This document shows positions 51,812 to 61,074 of a stretch of DNA of 64,000 nt, piece after piece (the stretch's first letter is position 1; the number at the start of each line of letters is the position of its first letter). The position numbers and the translations under genes are program-made. Below the pieces are notes generated by a model. That model did not search any database, was not told where the DNA came from, and worked only from the letters and a program-made list of their open reading frames with translations. This DNA comes from Chryseobacterium sp. (GTDB taxonomy: Bacteria > Bacteroidota > Bacteroidia > Flavobacteriales > Weeksellaceae), in assembly GCA_027492795.1 (NCBI GenBank), contig JAPUEB010000020.1:1-64000 (forward strand), read 5' to 3'.

Positions 51812-53887
51812 TTATTTTTTGATCACTTTCACTATTTTGGTTTCTTTTGTAGTGAAGATTCTCAATATATACATGGTTTGTGGTAAATCTCGCACTTCTA
51901 ACTGGTATTTTCTATTATTCACCTTTCTTTCCAGAACTTTTTGTCCGCTGCCTGCGTAAAGCTCTATCTTCAAGATTTCGTCGTCAGATTCCACATTTAA
52001 TACATCTGTTACCGGAATTGGGTACACCTTGAAGTTGGATTTCACAGTTTCTACGGTTCCCATACATGCAATCTGCGTAACTGTTACGCCCAATCTGCTT
52101 GTACTTTCGCAAGAATTTGCAGTTTGAGTAGCATAATAGGTTTGTCCGCTTACCAATAATGTTGAGTTTGGTAAAACATTGCCGTTAGTTGCCGCATCAT
52201 ACCATTGAACATTGCTTCCGCTTACTACCAAATCTGCGAGAGTTTGTCCTGGACAGAAGTTTTGTGCAGTATTTCCTGTAGGTGAAGCAGTATTGGTAAC
52301 TGTTGCCGTAACTGCTGTTCTTCCGGAGTTGCACGTTCCATTATCCGTTTCTACATAATAAGTGGTAGAAGTAGAAATACTTGGTGTAGTGAAACTTGTT
52401 CCTGTTCCTAATGCAGTTCCTCCTGTAGCATTTGCAAACCAACTGATGGTTCCTGCAGACGCCGCCGCTCCTAAAGTTACCGTTCCTGCACCGCAGCGTG
52501 AAGCTGGTGTGGTGGAAGTAATTGTTGGAACTGTATTTACCGTAATCGTAACTGCGGTTCTGGTAGAGCTGCAACCTGCTGTAGTGGTAGTTCCCACGTA
52601 GTAGGTAGTAGTAGCACTTACACTTGGCGAATAACTGCTTCCCGAAGCTAGCCAGTTTCCTCCTGTTGCTGCATCATACCAATTTACTGTTCCCGCACTT
52701 GCAACCGCCGAAATTGTGGCTGTTCCTGCGCCACAACGAGTTGCCGGTGTGGTGGAAGTGATGGTAGGAATTTCATTAATAACAGCCTTTATTTCTATTC
52801 TGTTAGAAACACAACCTGCAGCAGAAGTTGTTTCTGCGTAGTAGGAAGTTGTAGCTGTTAAACTTGGAGTAGTATAAGTTGTGCCTGTAGATAATTCTGT
52901 ACCTCCTGTTGCTGCATCATACCACTTCACAGTTCCTGCGCTTGGGTTGGCTGTTAAGGTTACCGTTCCTGCACCGCATCTTGCCACATCGCTACCAGAA
53001 ATGGTTGGAATTGGATTTACAGTAGCTACAACCGCAGTTCTTGTACTTGCTGTACAACCGTTGAATGCTTCTGCATAATACGTAGTTGTTGTAGAAATAC
53101 TTGGTGTTGTAAAACTGTTTCCTGTGTACAGTAACGTTCCTCCTGTAGATGCAGAATACCATTTGATCGTTCCGGAGTTTGGTGTGGCGGAAATGGTTAC
53201 CGTTCCTGATCCACATCTTGATCCTGGTGTTGTTGAGGAAATGGTAGCCGTAGCATTTACTTTAATGTAATTGGTTTTGGTTATCACATCTTCTCCATCA
53301 ATATTTTTCGCTTTCAGCGTTACAGAGTATGTTCCGGCTGTTGCATATTTCACGACAGGGTTTTGGCTGTACATGGTAGATGGACTTACAAAAGTTCCGC
53401 CTGTTACCGTCCATTCCCAAGCTACCGCGTTAGTTGAAGCATCGGTAAATGTTACATTTTGGTTTACACAAATTTCAACAGGTGTTCCCGTGAAATCTGC
53501 TACAGGAAGTACGATTGCACAGTTTTGTTGCTTACTCATACTGCTGCCGTCTCCACTTCCCCCGAAATAGGTGTAAAACTGTGGCGGATCTGCGCATACT
53601 CCGTACATTTTTGTATCTACAGAAGCACCATCGTTGACTCCTCCCATGTAAGCATAGCTACCGGGAGCAAAACCGCATGTTGTATAGATTATAGTATTTG
53701 CTGAAGCTCCATCTGCAATTCCTCCTGTGTAGGCGTATTGTCCGGGAGCGAATCCACAAGTAAGGTTGGTCACCTCAGATTGCGAATTTCCATCTGCAGA
53801 ACCGCCATTATACTGGCCGTAAAGCAAACTGCTGAATATACTTAAAATGAATACAACTGTTCTATTATATTTTTTAGTTGATATCAT
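51812..53887 (-). CDS. T9SS-secreted cell-surface protein with PKD and Ig-like repeats
   Basis: The 691-residue modular protein has a signal peptide (1-25). Four copies of a 27-residue unit containing YxGGxxDGxS and a Cys follow (26-123). A PKD-type domain (about 128-212, ADFTGTPVEICVNQNVTF) and five Ig-like repeats of about 78 residues (RCGAGTVTLxAxxSAGTxxWYDAATGG) come next. A type A T9SS sorting domain ends the protein (about 620-691, KVYPIPVTDVLNVES to IVKVIKK). It is probably surface-attached or released and may act as an adhesin. It is the neighbour of the SUMF1-fold gene. Confidence 0.9.
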   Translation of the reverse strand: MISTKKYNRTVVFILSIFSSLLYGQYNGGSADGNSQSEVTNLTCGFAPGQYAYTGGIADGASANTIIYTTCGFAPGSYAYMGGVNDGASVDTKMYGVCADPPQFYTYFGGSGDGSSMSKQQNCAIVLPVADFTGTPVEICVNQNVTFTDASTNAVAWEWTVTGGTFVSPSTMYSQNPVVKYATAGTYSVTLKAKNIDGEDVITKTNYIKVNATATISSTTPGSRCGSGTVTISATPNSGTIKWYSASTGGTLLYTGNSFTTPSISTTTTYYAEAFNGCTASTRTAVVATVNPIPTISGSDVARCGAGTVTLTANPSAGTVKWYDAATGGTELSTGTTYTTPSLTATTSYYAETTSAAGCVSNRIEIKAVINEIPTITSTTPATRCGAGTATISAVASAGTVNWYDAATGGNWLASGSSYSPSVSATTTYYVGTTTTAGCSSTRTAVTITVNTVPTITSTTPASRCGAGTVTLGAAASAGTISWFANATGGTALGTGTSFTTPSISTSTTYYVETDNGTCNSGRTAVTATVTNTASPTGNTAQNFCPGQTLADLVVSGSNVQWYDAATNGNVLPNSTLLVSGQTYYATQTANSCESTSRLGVTVTQIACMGTVETVKSNFKVYPIPVTDVLNVESDDEILKIELYAGSGQKVLERKVNNRKYQLEVRDLPQTMYILRIFTTKETKIVKVIKK

Positions 53888-53954
53888 CTTTTAGATTTTT
53901 TATTAATAATTAAAAATTTGTACACAGAAACTGTGTTGTAAATCTAAATTGATG

Positions 53955-55418
53955 TTATCTCACACCTCTCCCACCATAATCATAAGATCTGGCAAAAAGA
54001 GTGCTATATATATTAATTCTATCTGATGTTCTGGCGTAACTTGCGCTATTATAATAGCTGCTTCCTCTTACTGTTGCACCGCTTCCGTCTGTATTATTTG
54101 GCCATGAAGCTTGGTCTGCAAATCCTGTAGATGAGAGTGTACCATCACCCAAGTTTCCTGTAAAAGCTACTCCATCTGGAGTTGCCGAACCCACAGCTCT
54201 TTCCCAAACGTTTCCACCCAATTCCATAGCGCCATAAAAGCCTGCTCCTGCAGAAAGTCTTCCTGATGCACTGGTTGCAAAGATACCTGTTCTAAGAGGT
54301 CCTACCGTTGATGCAGGATTACCTTGATTAATTGCACACATACCGTTATTTACTGTAGTAGATGATACTTCTGTTGCTAATTTTGCGTTGGTAATATTTG
54401 AACTGTTTGTTTGAGTTATTTCTGTACTTCCCCATGGATATTCTCCTGGAATCATTGCAAGTGGACCTCTTGCCGCTTTTTCAAACTCCATTTCTGTCAT
54501 GGGTCTTAAAGCAGCCCAATCCAAGTATGCAGCTAAATCTGCCCAACTCATTCCGTTCATTGCTACATTTTGTCCATCATTTGAGCTGTTAGGAGTTCCT
54601 GGTGTTGCATCACAACCAAAAACTGCAGGAATTGCTCCATTTGAACCGGGTGTTACTATTGCAATACCGTTTCTGAACTGGTAAGTTGTGCCTGTCCACA
54701 TCGCAAAAGTTCCTGCTGCACTTATTGGATCTGTAACAACTCTATTTTTTTGTTGCGTGAATGTTAGAGAATTTAAAAAATCAACATATTGTTCCTGTGA
54801 AATTTCATATTTCATCATATAAAATGCGTTGTATCCCATTGGAAAAGTTTGCGGAACGTCTGCTGTGTAAGGTCCCAATTCAGTAGTCGTTAAACCATTG
54901 CTTTGTGCTGTAGCATCTATAGTTCTTGGCGTATAAGAATAAGAGCTTGTTCCGTCTCCCAATTTGTAATTTCCTTGTGGAACATTCACCATCTCAATTC
55001 CATATACTTTGTAGTTGTTGGAAGTTCCGGAAACTGTAGACATCTTCAAAGTGATAGAGGTGGAAGCTACATTTCCGCCACCAACTGCACTTCTTCTAAT
55101 AAAAACGCCTTTTCCATCCGTAACAGGATCTACTTGAAGTGGTGAAGCTGCGGTGTGATCCGCTGTAAGAGTACTTAAATTAGCATGAGCCCAAAGTTTA
55201 GTATTACAATCCTGATATTTAATAAATACCCAAACTGCATCCCAATTTGCAGGAGCAGCACTTGCGTTCCAAGAGTTTTCCCAACTGATGTTGAAGGTGA
55301 TGTTGCTTCCGGATACCGAAGTTCCAGTAATTTGCACGTTGTTCGCCTTTACTGTAGCGATTCCCATGATTACCATGGCTGTAACAAAAACTTTTGTTAA
55401 GAGTTGTTGTGTTTTCAT
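53955..55418 (-). CDS. SUMF1/FGE-fold protein without the catalytic cysteines
   Basis: The 487-residue exported protein (signal peptide about 1-25) has an N-terminal beta domain (NNVQITGTSVSGSNITFNIS, residues about 26-140) and a formylglycine-generating-enzyme fold (about 145-487). It has YNAFYMMKYEISQEQYVDFLN, MTEMEFEKAARGP, GGNVWERAVGS and the final ARSYDYGGRGVR. True FGEs have a Cys pair near the end (GFRC); here the equivalent is GGRGVR, so oxidation of sulfatase Cys is not expected. A structural or binding role, as for the T9SS gliding protein GldJ, is more likely. Confidence 0.85.
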   Translation of the reverse strand: MKTQQLLTKVFVTAMVIMGIATVKANNVQITGTSVSGSNITFNISWENSWNASAAPANWDAVWVFIKYQDCNTKLWAHANLSTLTADHTAASPLQVDPVTDGKGVFIRRSAVGGGNVASTSITLKMSTVSGTSNNYKVYGIEMVNVPQGNYKLGDGTSSYSYTPRTIDATAQSNGLTTTELGPYTADVPQTFPMGYNAFYMMKYEISQEQYVDFLNSLTFTQQKNRVVTDPISAAGTFAMWTGTTYQFRNGIAIVTPGSNGAIPAVFGCDATPGTPNSSNDGQNVAMNGMSWADLAAYLDWAALRPMTEMEFEKAARGPLAMIPGEYPWGSTEITQTNSSNITNAKLATEVSSTTVNNGMCAINQGNPASTVGPLRTGIFATSASGRLSAGAGFYGAMELGGNVWERAVGSATPDGVAFTGNLGDGTLSSTGFADQASWPNNTDGSGATVRGSSYYNSASYARTSDRINIYSTLFARSYDYGGRGVR

Positions 55419-55571
55419 TTTAAAAAAATTTTAAGGTTAGTATTAAGGTTTTATATTGATTTGTGTTTCACAAAGAGATAATTGTAGAATTCGATAGCGA
55501 TTTTTGTGAAGAATTTGTTCAGGTAATTCATGGTTATAATTTTCCCCAAAGTTATTTCGTGCATACAAAAA

Positions 55572-55597
55572 AAATATACCCTGAATTGGGTATATTT
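55572..55597 (-). terminator. Intrinsic terminator upstream of the SUMF1-fold gene
   Basis: AAATATACCC and GGGTATATTT pair perfectly. On the minus strand a T8 run follows. It lies about 70 bp downstream of the response-regulator stop at 55667 and ends that transcript. Confidence 0.75.
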
Positions 55598-55666
55598 CGA
55601 TTATTTTTAATGCGAAAAATAGAGTGTTTATCGAGTTGCTCTACATTGAGTTGCTCAAAAAAAAAA

Positions 55667-56308
55667 CTAGATGTCTTCCAAAAGGTTCATTTCGTTTACC
55701 AACTGTATCAATCGGGGTAAACTGTGGGCTTCTGTTTTACGGTAGATGTTTTTGCGGTGCGTTTCTACAGTAGATTCGGAGATGAAGAGTTTTTCTGAAA
55801 TTTGCTTGTTGGTAAAACCTGCTACCATAAGTGCTACGATTTCTTTTTCTCTGGCAGAAAGTTTTATGTCAGGATAATCAATAATTCTTTTTTTGAAATC
55901 CGAAAGCGCTTTCGCGGCTTCATCAGATAGGTGAAAATAGCCTAAACTCACGTCCTTTAGTGCTTCTGCAAGTTCTTTTCTGTTAATTTTTTTGGAAAGA
56001 TAACCTTCTACACCTATTTTCTCTATCAAATCATAAACTACTTTTGCTTCGCAGTTCATAGAAAGAATAATGATTTTTACTTCCGGAAACTCTTTTTTTA
56101 AAATTTTAGAACATTCTACACCATTTATTGTAGGCATCATCAAGTCCATCAACACCACATCCGGAACTATTTTTTTGTTTCTAATATCGTTTAAAAACTC
56201 ATAACCATCGTTATAGGTCTTTAGGATTTCGATGTTTTTCTCGAAACTCAAAAGCATTTCCAAGCCTTCAATGATGATGTTGTGATCGTCTATTATTACA
56301 GTTTTCAT
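55667..56308 (-). CDS. NarL/LuxR-type response regulator 1
   Basis: The 213-residue regulator has a receiver domain (1-120) with the phospho-accepting Asp in VVLMDLMMPTINGVE (about residue 56) and Lys at LSKKINRK. A LuxR-type helix-turn-helix (about 145-213, LSAREKEIVALMVAGFTNKQ) follows. It is the most distal gene of the minus-strand signalling cluster and is likely the partner of the kinase just upstream. Confidence 0.9.
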   Translation of the reverse strand: MKTVIIDDHNIIIEGLEMLLSFEKNIEILKTYNDGYEFLNDIRNKKIVPDVVLMDLMMPTINGVECSKILKKEFPEVKIIILSMNCEAKVVYDLIEKIGVEGYLSKKINRKELAEALKDVSLGYFHLSDEAAKALSDFKKRIIDYPDIKLSAREKEIVALMVAGFTNKQISEKLFISESTVETHRKNIYRKTEAHSLPRLIQLVNEMNLLEDI

Positions 56309-56439
56309 ATTTTTAGTTTCGGGATTCGGGTTTAGGGTTTCGCGTTTAAAGTTTAAAGTTCCAAGTTTAAAGTTTAAGATATTAACTTAAAATTCACCAT
56401 TAACCATTAACCATTCACCAATTCACTATTCACAGTTCT
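56309..56439. repeat. Simple repeats between kinase and regulator
   Basis: Tandem AAGTTTAAAGTT units are followed by repeated TTAACCATTAACCATTCACC. No coding frame. Confidence 0.55.
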
Positions 56440-58311
56440 CTACAAAGGAATTTCCACCTTCACTTTCGTGCCTTTTCCTTCCGCACTTTCTATATTGATG
56501 TTTCCTTTTAGAAATTCTATTCTGGATTTAATGTTTTCTAACCCTAAACCAGATGATTTTGAATTTATTTTCAAAGGATTGAAACCTTTCCCATTGTCTG
56601 AAATTTCCGCAAAAATTTTATCTTTTTCCTGATTGAGAAGTATGTCGATGGTGTTTGCTTCCGCATGTTTTATGGTGTTATTGATGCATTCCTGAATTAT
56701 CCTGTATAGCACCACCTGTATATTTTGGTCAAGATTTTCTTTCAGACCTTCTATTTTTAGGGAAATATTTAGTTTCGGAGAATTTGTTTTTTCTATTAGA
56801 TCTCGCAGTGCATTTCCTAAACTGTTTTTAATGAGCATATTGGGCATTATTTGGTGCGAAAGCGAGCGTACATCCGCCATTGCATCATCCAAAATCCGCT
56901 GGGTTTTTTCTAAAATTTTATAAAAATTGTTTTTATCTTCTTTAAAGTCATCTAAAACACTCACGTTCATATTCACAGCGGAAAGAAGTTGCCCCACTCC
57001 GTCGTGAAGGTGTGTTGCCATACGTTTTCTTTCATTGTCTTCAGCTTCCATTACCGCCTTCATTGCTAAATCTTGCTGGCGAAGCACCTCTTTTTGCAGC
57101 TTTATTTTTTCATTTTTTCTGCGGTGCCGAAATAGGGAAAATGTAATGCCACCACCAACGAGAAACAGCCCCAATAGAGAAAATATCTCTGCATTTCTTT
57201 TGAATAAGGTGTTTTTGTGCTGCAAAATTTCCTTATTCTTTTTTTCGGTTTCGTAGATAACGTTAAACTCCGTGAAGGAGGCTTGCGTTTTCTCGTTCAT
57301 CATTTTCGCATACAGTTCGCTATAAGCATTTTTGGTTTCATAAGCCCGTTGAAAATCTCCTTTTTTTTCGTAAATTTTTGAAAGAACCTCATAGGCTTTC
57401 AGTTGATTTTTGGCATAATTCGATTTGCTTAAAATCTCTAAGCTTTGCTTCATATAATTTTCGGCTGCTGCAAAATCGTTTTTCATCATCGAAACTTCCG
57501 CAAGATTGATGTAGGAATCGGCAATCCAGTTTATTCTTTTAAATTTTTTATCAATGATTAGGTTTTTTTCAAAGTAAATTTTTGCACTGTCCAGTTTTCC
57601 CATCATCATGTAGCAGCGGGCTTTGTTATCCTGAAATGAAACTTTGGATTCTTCGTTTTTTATGCTGTCGCAAATTTTCAGGTTTTGTTCATCAATTTTC
57701 AAAGCTTCAGCATAATTTCCGCTCATGCCTTCGTTATTTGCCAAAGTATGTGCCGCTATGAGGTAAGCATTTTCGTGTTTTTTGTTTTTTAGGAGCTCAA
57801 AAACTCTTTCAATATTTTTTTTGGATTCTTTGGCGTCACCCTTTTCGGAATTCATTTGGGCGATTGAGGAATAAGCTCCCGCCATACGGATGGTATCCTG
57901 CCTATTATTGGCTATTTTCAAAGCTTTTTGGTAATATGAAAGTGCTTTCGGATATTCGCCCTTATGTTTGTAGATATTTCCCAAACCAATTAGCGCAAAA
58001 TCCTTTATACTGTCCTGTACAGAAGGATTTTCAGAAACTTTCCTCAGGTAATGTTCAGAAAGCTCGAATGAGGATCTTCTGGCAAAATAGATTCCTTTCG
58101 CAGTATTCAGCATTGCCTCATCATTTTCATTTCCTTTTGCGGATTCTTCGAGTTTTTTGATATTTTGGAATACCTGCTCTGTATTGAGGTCTTTATTTTT
58201 TATAAATTCGTTATAGAACGTGTGAATATTTTTGTTTTTGGTGAGGGGTTTATTCTGTTCATTTTTAGAACAGCAAAGCAAAAGCAAAAAAATAAAGTAA
58301 GGATATTTCAT
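56440..58311 (-). CDS. TPR-containing sensor histidine kinase 2 (lipoprotein-type N-terminus)
   Basis: The 623-residue kinase starts with a lipobox (FIFLLLLCCSKN) and a series of tetratricopeptide repeats (about 30-350, e.g. YYQKALKIANNRQDTIRMAGAYSSIAQM). One membrane helix (IFSLLGLFLVGGGITFSLF, about 375-395) leads to a HisKA_3 domain with the phospho-His in MATHLHDGVGQLLS. A HATPase with DNGKGFNPLKINSKSSGLGL completes it. It pairs with the NarL regulator 131 bp downstream and is closely related to the neighbour at 58367-60331. A -7 box TATCTTTG lies at 58341-58348 on this strand. Confidence 0.9.
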   Translation of the reverse strand: MKYPYFIFLLLLCCSKNEQNKPLTKNKNIHTFYNEFIKNKDLNTEQVFQNIKKLEESAKGNENDEAMLNTAKGIYFARRSSFELSEHYLRKVSENPSVQDSIKDFALIGLGNIYKHKGEYPKALSYYQKALKIANNRQDTIRMAGAYSSIAQMNSEKGDAKESKKNIERVFELLKNKKHENAYLIAAHTLANNEGMSGNYAEALKIDEQNLKICDSIKNEESKVSFQDNKARCYMMMGKLDSAKIYFEKNLIIDKKFKRINWIADSYINLAEVSMMKNDFAAAENYMKQSLEILSKSNYAKNQLKAYEVLSKIYEKKGDFQRAYETKNAYSELYAKMMNEKTQASFTEFNVIYETEKKNKEILQHKNTLFKRNAEIFSLLGLFLVGGGITFSLFRHRRKNEKIKLQKEVLRQQDLAMKAVMEAEDNERKRMATHLHDGVGQLLSAVNMNVSVLDDFKEDKNNFYKILEKTQRILDDAMADVRSLSHQIMPNMLIKNSLGNALRDLIEKTNSPKLNISLKIEGLKENLDQNIQVVLYRIIQECINNTIKHAEANTIDILLNQEKDKIFAEISDNGKGFNPLKINSKSSGLGLENIKSRIEFLKGNINIESAEGKGTKVKVEIPL

Positions 58312-58340
58312 TCTTGGATGGAAGGGTTTTTAATTTTTAT

Positions 58341-58348
58341 CAAAGATA
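58341..58348 (-). promoter_or_regulatory. -7 box for the 56440-58311 kinase
   Basis: The minus strand reads TATCTTTG, 29 bp before the ATG at 58311. It suggests this kinase can be transcribed apart from the upstream genes. Confidence 0.5.
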
Positions 58349-58366
58349 AAAAAATACATTTTGGAA

Positions 58367-60331
58367 CTAAGTTATCGGAATTTTAACTTTTATGGAGGTT
58401 CCTTCTCCTTCTTTGCTTTGTATATTCAGCTTACCCTTCATCATTGCGATTCGTGATTTTATGTTTTCTAAGCCTAAACCGGATGATTTTGAAGTTATTT
58501 TCAAAGGATTAAAGCCTTTTCCATTGTCTGAAAAAACAGTTTCTATGTGTGATGGCGTTTGCTTCACAAAGACATTAATTTCGGTTGCGTTGGCGTGTTT
58601 GGAGGTATTGTTGATGCATTCTTGAATTATTCTGTAGAGCACGACCTGAATATTTTGATCCAAATCGTCCTTTAAATCTTCTATTTTCAGGTGGATGTGC
58701 AGTTTTGGCGAGGTAGATTTTTCAATAAGGTCGCGCAAAGCATTGCTCAAGGAAGTTTTGATGAGCATATTTGGCATTATTTCGTGAGAAAGGCCTCGAA
58801 CATCGGTAATGGCATCTTCCAAAATAGTTTTGGTTTTGTTTAGAATTTTACCGAAAACTTCATCGTCTTCCTTATAATCTTCCAAGGCGCTTACATTCAT
58901 ATTGGCGGCGCCCAAAAGCTGTGCTACGCCGTCGTGAAGGTGTGTCGCCATCCTTTTTCTTTCATTGTCTTCAGCATTCATTACGGCTTTTGTGGCGAGA
59001 TCCTGCTGGTGGAGAATTTCTTTCTGAATTTTTATTTTTTCGTTTTTCTTGCGGTGGCGGAAAAGAGAAAATGCAATGGCAGCACCTGCTAAAAATAATC
59101 CCAACAAAGAAAAAATAGTTACATTTCTTTTGAAGATTTTATTTTTGTTTTGAAGAATTTCTTTGTCTTTTTTCTCGGTTTCATACTTTAATGTTAGCTC
59201 CTCTGTTTGTTTGCTTACTGAAAGTTTGAAAATCTTATCGTTTTCATCAATGTATTTCTGGTAATAATAATTGGCGCTGTCGGTTTGGTTCAGGTACATT
59301 TTTACCGTCACCAAGTTTTTGTAAACACTCAAAAGATCTTCCGGTGAGTGTTGTTTTTGAAAAACTCCTTTTAATTTGTGGAATTTTTTTTCAGCCGCTT
59401 CTGCATCGCCCTTTTGCATCAGTGTGGTAGCGTTTTCTATATCGAGACTTGCCAAATCCAAATCTGAATTGAATTTTTTTCTTGCGATTTCAGATTCTTT
59501 CAGTTTTTTCTCGCTTACGGAATCATTATTTTTTTCTCGATAAACACTTGCCATATTTCTCGAAACGTAGGAAATTGCCTGCGTGTTTCCTGTTTTTACG
59601 CATTTTTCGTTGGCTTTGTTATACAGTTTGATTGCTTTATCGTATTCCTTATTCAGCTGATAGGTGTTTCCAAGATTTACATAGTTTTCGCAAAGCCTGT
59701 TTTCGTTATTTTTTTGTTCAAAATATTTTATCGCTTCAACTAAATATTTTTCGGAGCTGCCATAATTTTTTAAGTCTTTAAAGATTACACCTATATTGGC
59801 TTTGGTAACATTCAAATTTTCTTCATCGCCGATTGATTCAAAATAGTTTTGCGCTTCAAGATACATTTTGATGCTTTTTTGAAACTGCGAAAGATTTCTG
59901 TAAACGCTTCCCAAATTATTGTTGAGCTTAGCAATTCCTTTGGTATCATTCAGTTTTTTACGGATTCCGTAAGAAAGAAGGTAGTTTTTTTCAGAATTTT
60001 TGAAATTATTGTTTCTGAAATGTACTGCGCCTACATCACTGTACACTTGCGCCAATAATACCTGATCATTAAGCTCCTGTGCACTCTTTATGGCTTTTTC
60101 ACCATAGTGAAGCGCTGAATCTTTGGAAACACTTGCGTAATACCATGTAAGGTCGGAATAAATTGCCGCTTTGCGTTTAGGTTCGGGATTAGTTCCTAAT
60201 TCCGTTTTTAGCTTTTGTATTACGGTATTGACATCCTGAGCAAATCCTAACTGAAAAAGGAACACACAAAAAATCGCCAAGCTGTAAGTTTGAGTTTGCG
60301 TAGTTTTCAATTTTTTTTGATTATTAAACAA
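58367..60331 (-). CDS. TPR-containing sensor histidine kinase 1
   Basis: The 654-residue kinase has a signal peptide (about 1-31, FLFQLGFAQ), TPR units (about 35-360, including AKLNNNLGSVYRNLSQFQKSI), a membrane helix (IFSLLGLFLAGAAIAFSLF), a HisKA_3 domain with MATHLHDGVAQLLGAANMN and a HATPase (FSDNGKGFNPLKITSKSSG). From the membrane helix on it is nearly identical in layout and wording to the kinase at 56440-58311, so the two are recent duplicates with divergent sensor parts. Confidence 0.9.
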   Translation of the reverse strand: MFNNQKKLKTTQTQTYSLAIFCVFLFQLGFAQDVNTVIQKLKTELGTNPEPKRKAAIYSDLTWYYASVSKDSALHYGEKAIKSAQELNDQVLLAQVYSDVGAVHFRNNNFKNSEKNYLLSYGIRKKLNDTKGIAKLNNNLGSVYRNLSQFQKSIKMYLEAQNYFESIGDEENLNVTKANIGVIFKDLKNYGSSEKYLVEAIKYFEQKNNENRLCENYVNLGNTYQLNKEYDKAIKLYNKANEKCVKTGNTQAISYVSRNMASVYREKNNDSVSEKKLKESEIARKKFNSDLDLASLDIENATTLMQKGDAEAAEKKFHKLKGVFQKQHSPEDLLSVYKNLVTVKMYLNQTDSANYYYQKYIDENDKIFKLSVSKQTEELTLKYETEKKDKEILQNKNKIFKRNVTIFSLLGLFLAGAAIAFSLFRHRKKNEKIKIQKEILHQQDLATKAVMNAEDNERKRMATHLHDGVAQLLGAANMNVSALEDYKEDDEVFGKILNKTKTILEDAITDVRGLSHEIMPNMLIKTSLSNALRDLIEKSTSPKLHIHLKIEDLKDDLDQNIQVVLYRIIQECINNTSKHANATEINVFVKQTPSHIETVFSDNGKGFNPLKITSKSSGLGLENIKSRIAMMKGKLNIQSKEGEGTSIKVKIPIT

Positions 60332-60384
60332 AAATCAACAAAAGTGTCGAGAAAAAAAATACGTAAAATTACGTATTGTTTTTT

Positions 60385-61047
60385 TTAAATCCACTTGTTT
60401 TTATAAGCCAAATTGATGATTTGCGTACGGGAATTGAGGTGAAGTTTTTTATAAATATTGTTCACGTGGGTTCGTACCGTGTTTGGACTGATAAATAATT
60501 TGTCTGCAATATCCTGCGGCGAGGAACCTTTCACCAATTCCTTCAGAATTTCGGTTTCTCGGAAGCTTAGCTGATAATCAGCAGGGGTTTGGGAAGCTGT
60601 TTTTGGCTGATGAGATTCGCTTAAAATTTTCATCGCTCTCCTTGCAATCGCCGGACTCATAGGGATTCCGTCAAATTCAACTACATTTTTTATGGCTTCC
60701 ACTATGTTTACTGCCTTGTCCTCTTTCAGCAAGTAACCACTCGCACCGGATTTTATGGCTTCAAAAATCTTGTCATTGTCCTCATAAATGGTAAGTACGA
60801 TAAATTTTATTTTGGGAAACCTAAGAGAGGATGTGGAAATTGTGGAAATACCGTCCAAGATGGGCATTTCAAGATCCATTAAAACTACATGAGGATGCTC
60901 TTCCTTTGGAATTCGTTCGAGTTTAAAGATGAATTCCTGTCCGTTTTTCGCTTCAAAATCCAAGCAAATGTCCTGATAAGGCTCCAGTTTATCCTTTATG
61001 GTGCCTCTATTGATGTGGTTATCATCTACGATGGCGACTTTTATCAT
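60385..61047 (-). CDS. NarL/LuxR-type response regulator 2
   Basis: The 220-residue regulator has a receiver domain with the phospho-accepting Asp in VVLMDLEMPILDG and Lys in LLKEDKAVN. A LuxR-type helix-turn-helix (FRETEILKELVKGSSPQDIA, then FISPNTVRTHVNNIYKKL) follows. I start at 61047 (MIKVAIVDDN) because this is the canonical receiver N-terminus. It begins 28 bp after the stop codon of the large propeller kinase, with which it forms a pair. Confidence 0.92.
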   Translation of the reverse strand: MIKVAIVDDNHINRGTIKDKLEPYQDICLDFEAKNGQEFIFKLERIPKEEHPHVVLMDLEMPILDGISTISTSSLRFPKIKFIVLTIYEDNDKIFEAIKSGASGYLLKEDKAVNIVEAIKNVVEFDGIPMSPAIARRAMKILSESHQPKTASQTPADYQLSFRETEILKELVKGSSPQDIADKLFISPNTVRTHVNNIYKKLHLNSRTQIINLAYKNKWI

Positions 61048-61074
61048 GGCTAATTTTTTATAAAAATACAAAAA

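Noticed and set aside
52341-53570. Several long plus-strand and alternate-frame ORFs opposite the Ig-repeat gene
   Set aside because: They are shadows of the repetitive Thr/Ser/Ala codons of the minus-strand gene and have no start signals or protein-like composition.
53955-55418. Formylglycine-generating enzyme for sulfatase activation
   Set aside because: The C-terminal Cys pair needed for catalysis is missing and no sulfatase gene that needs it is nearby; the EptA-like gene uses Thr.
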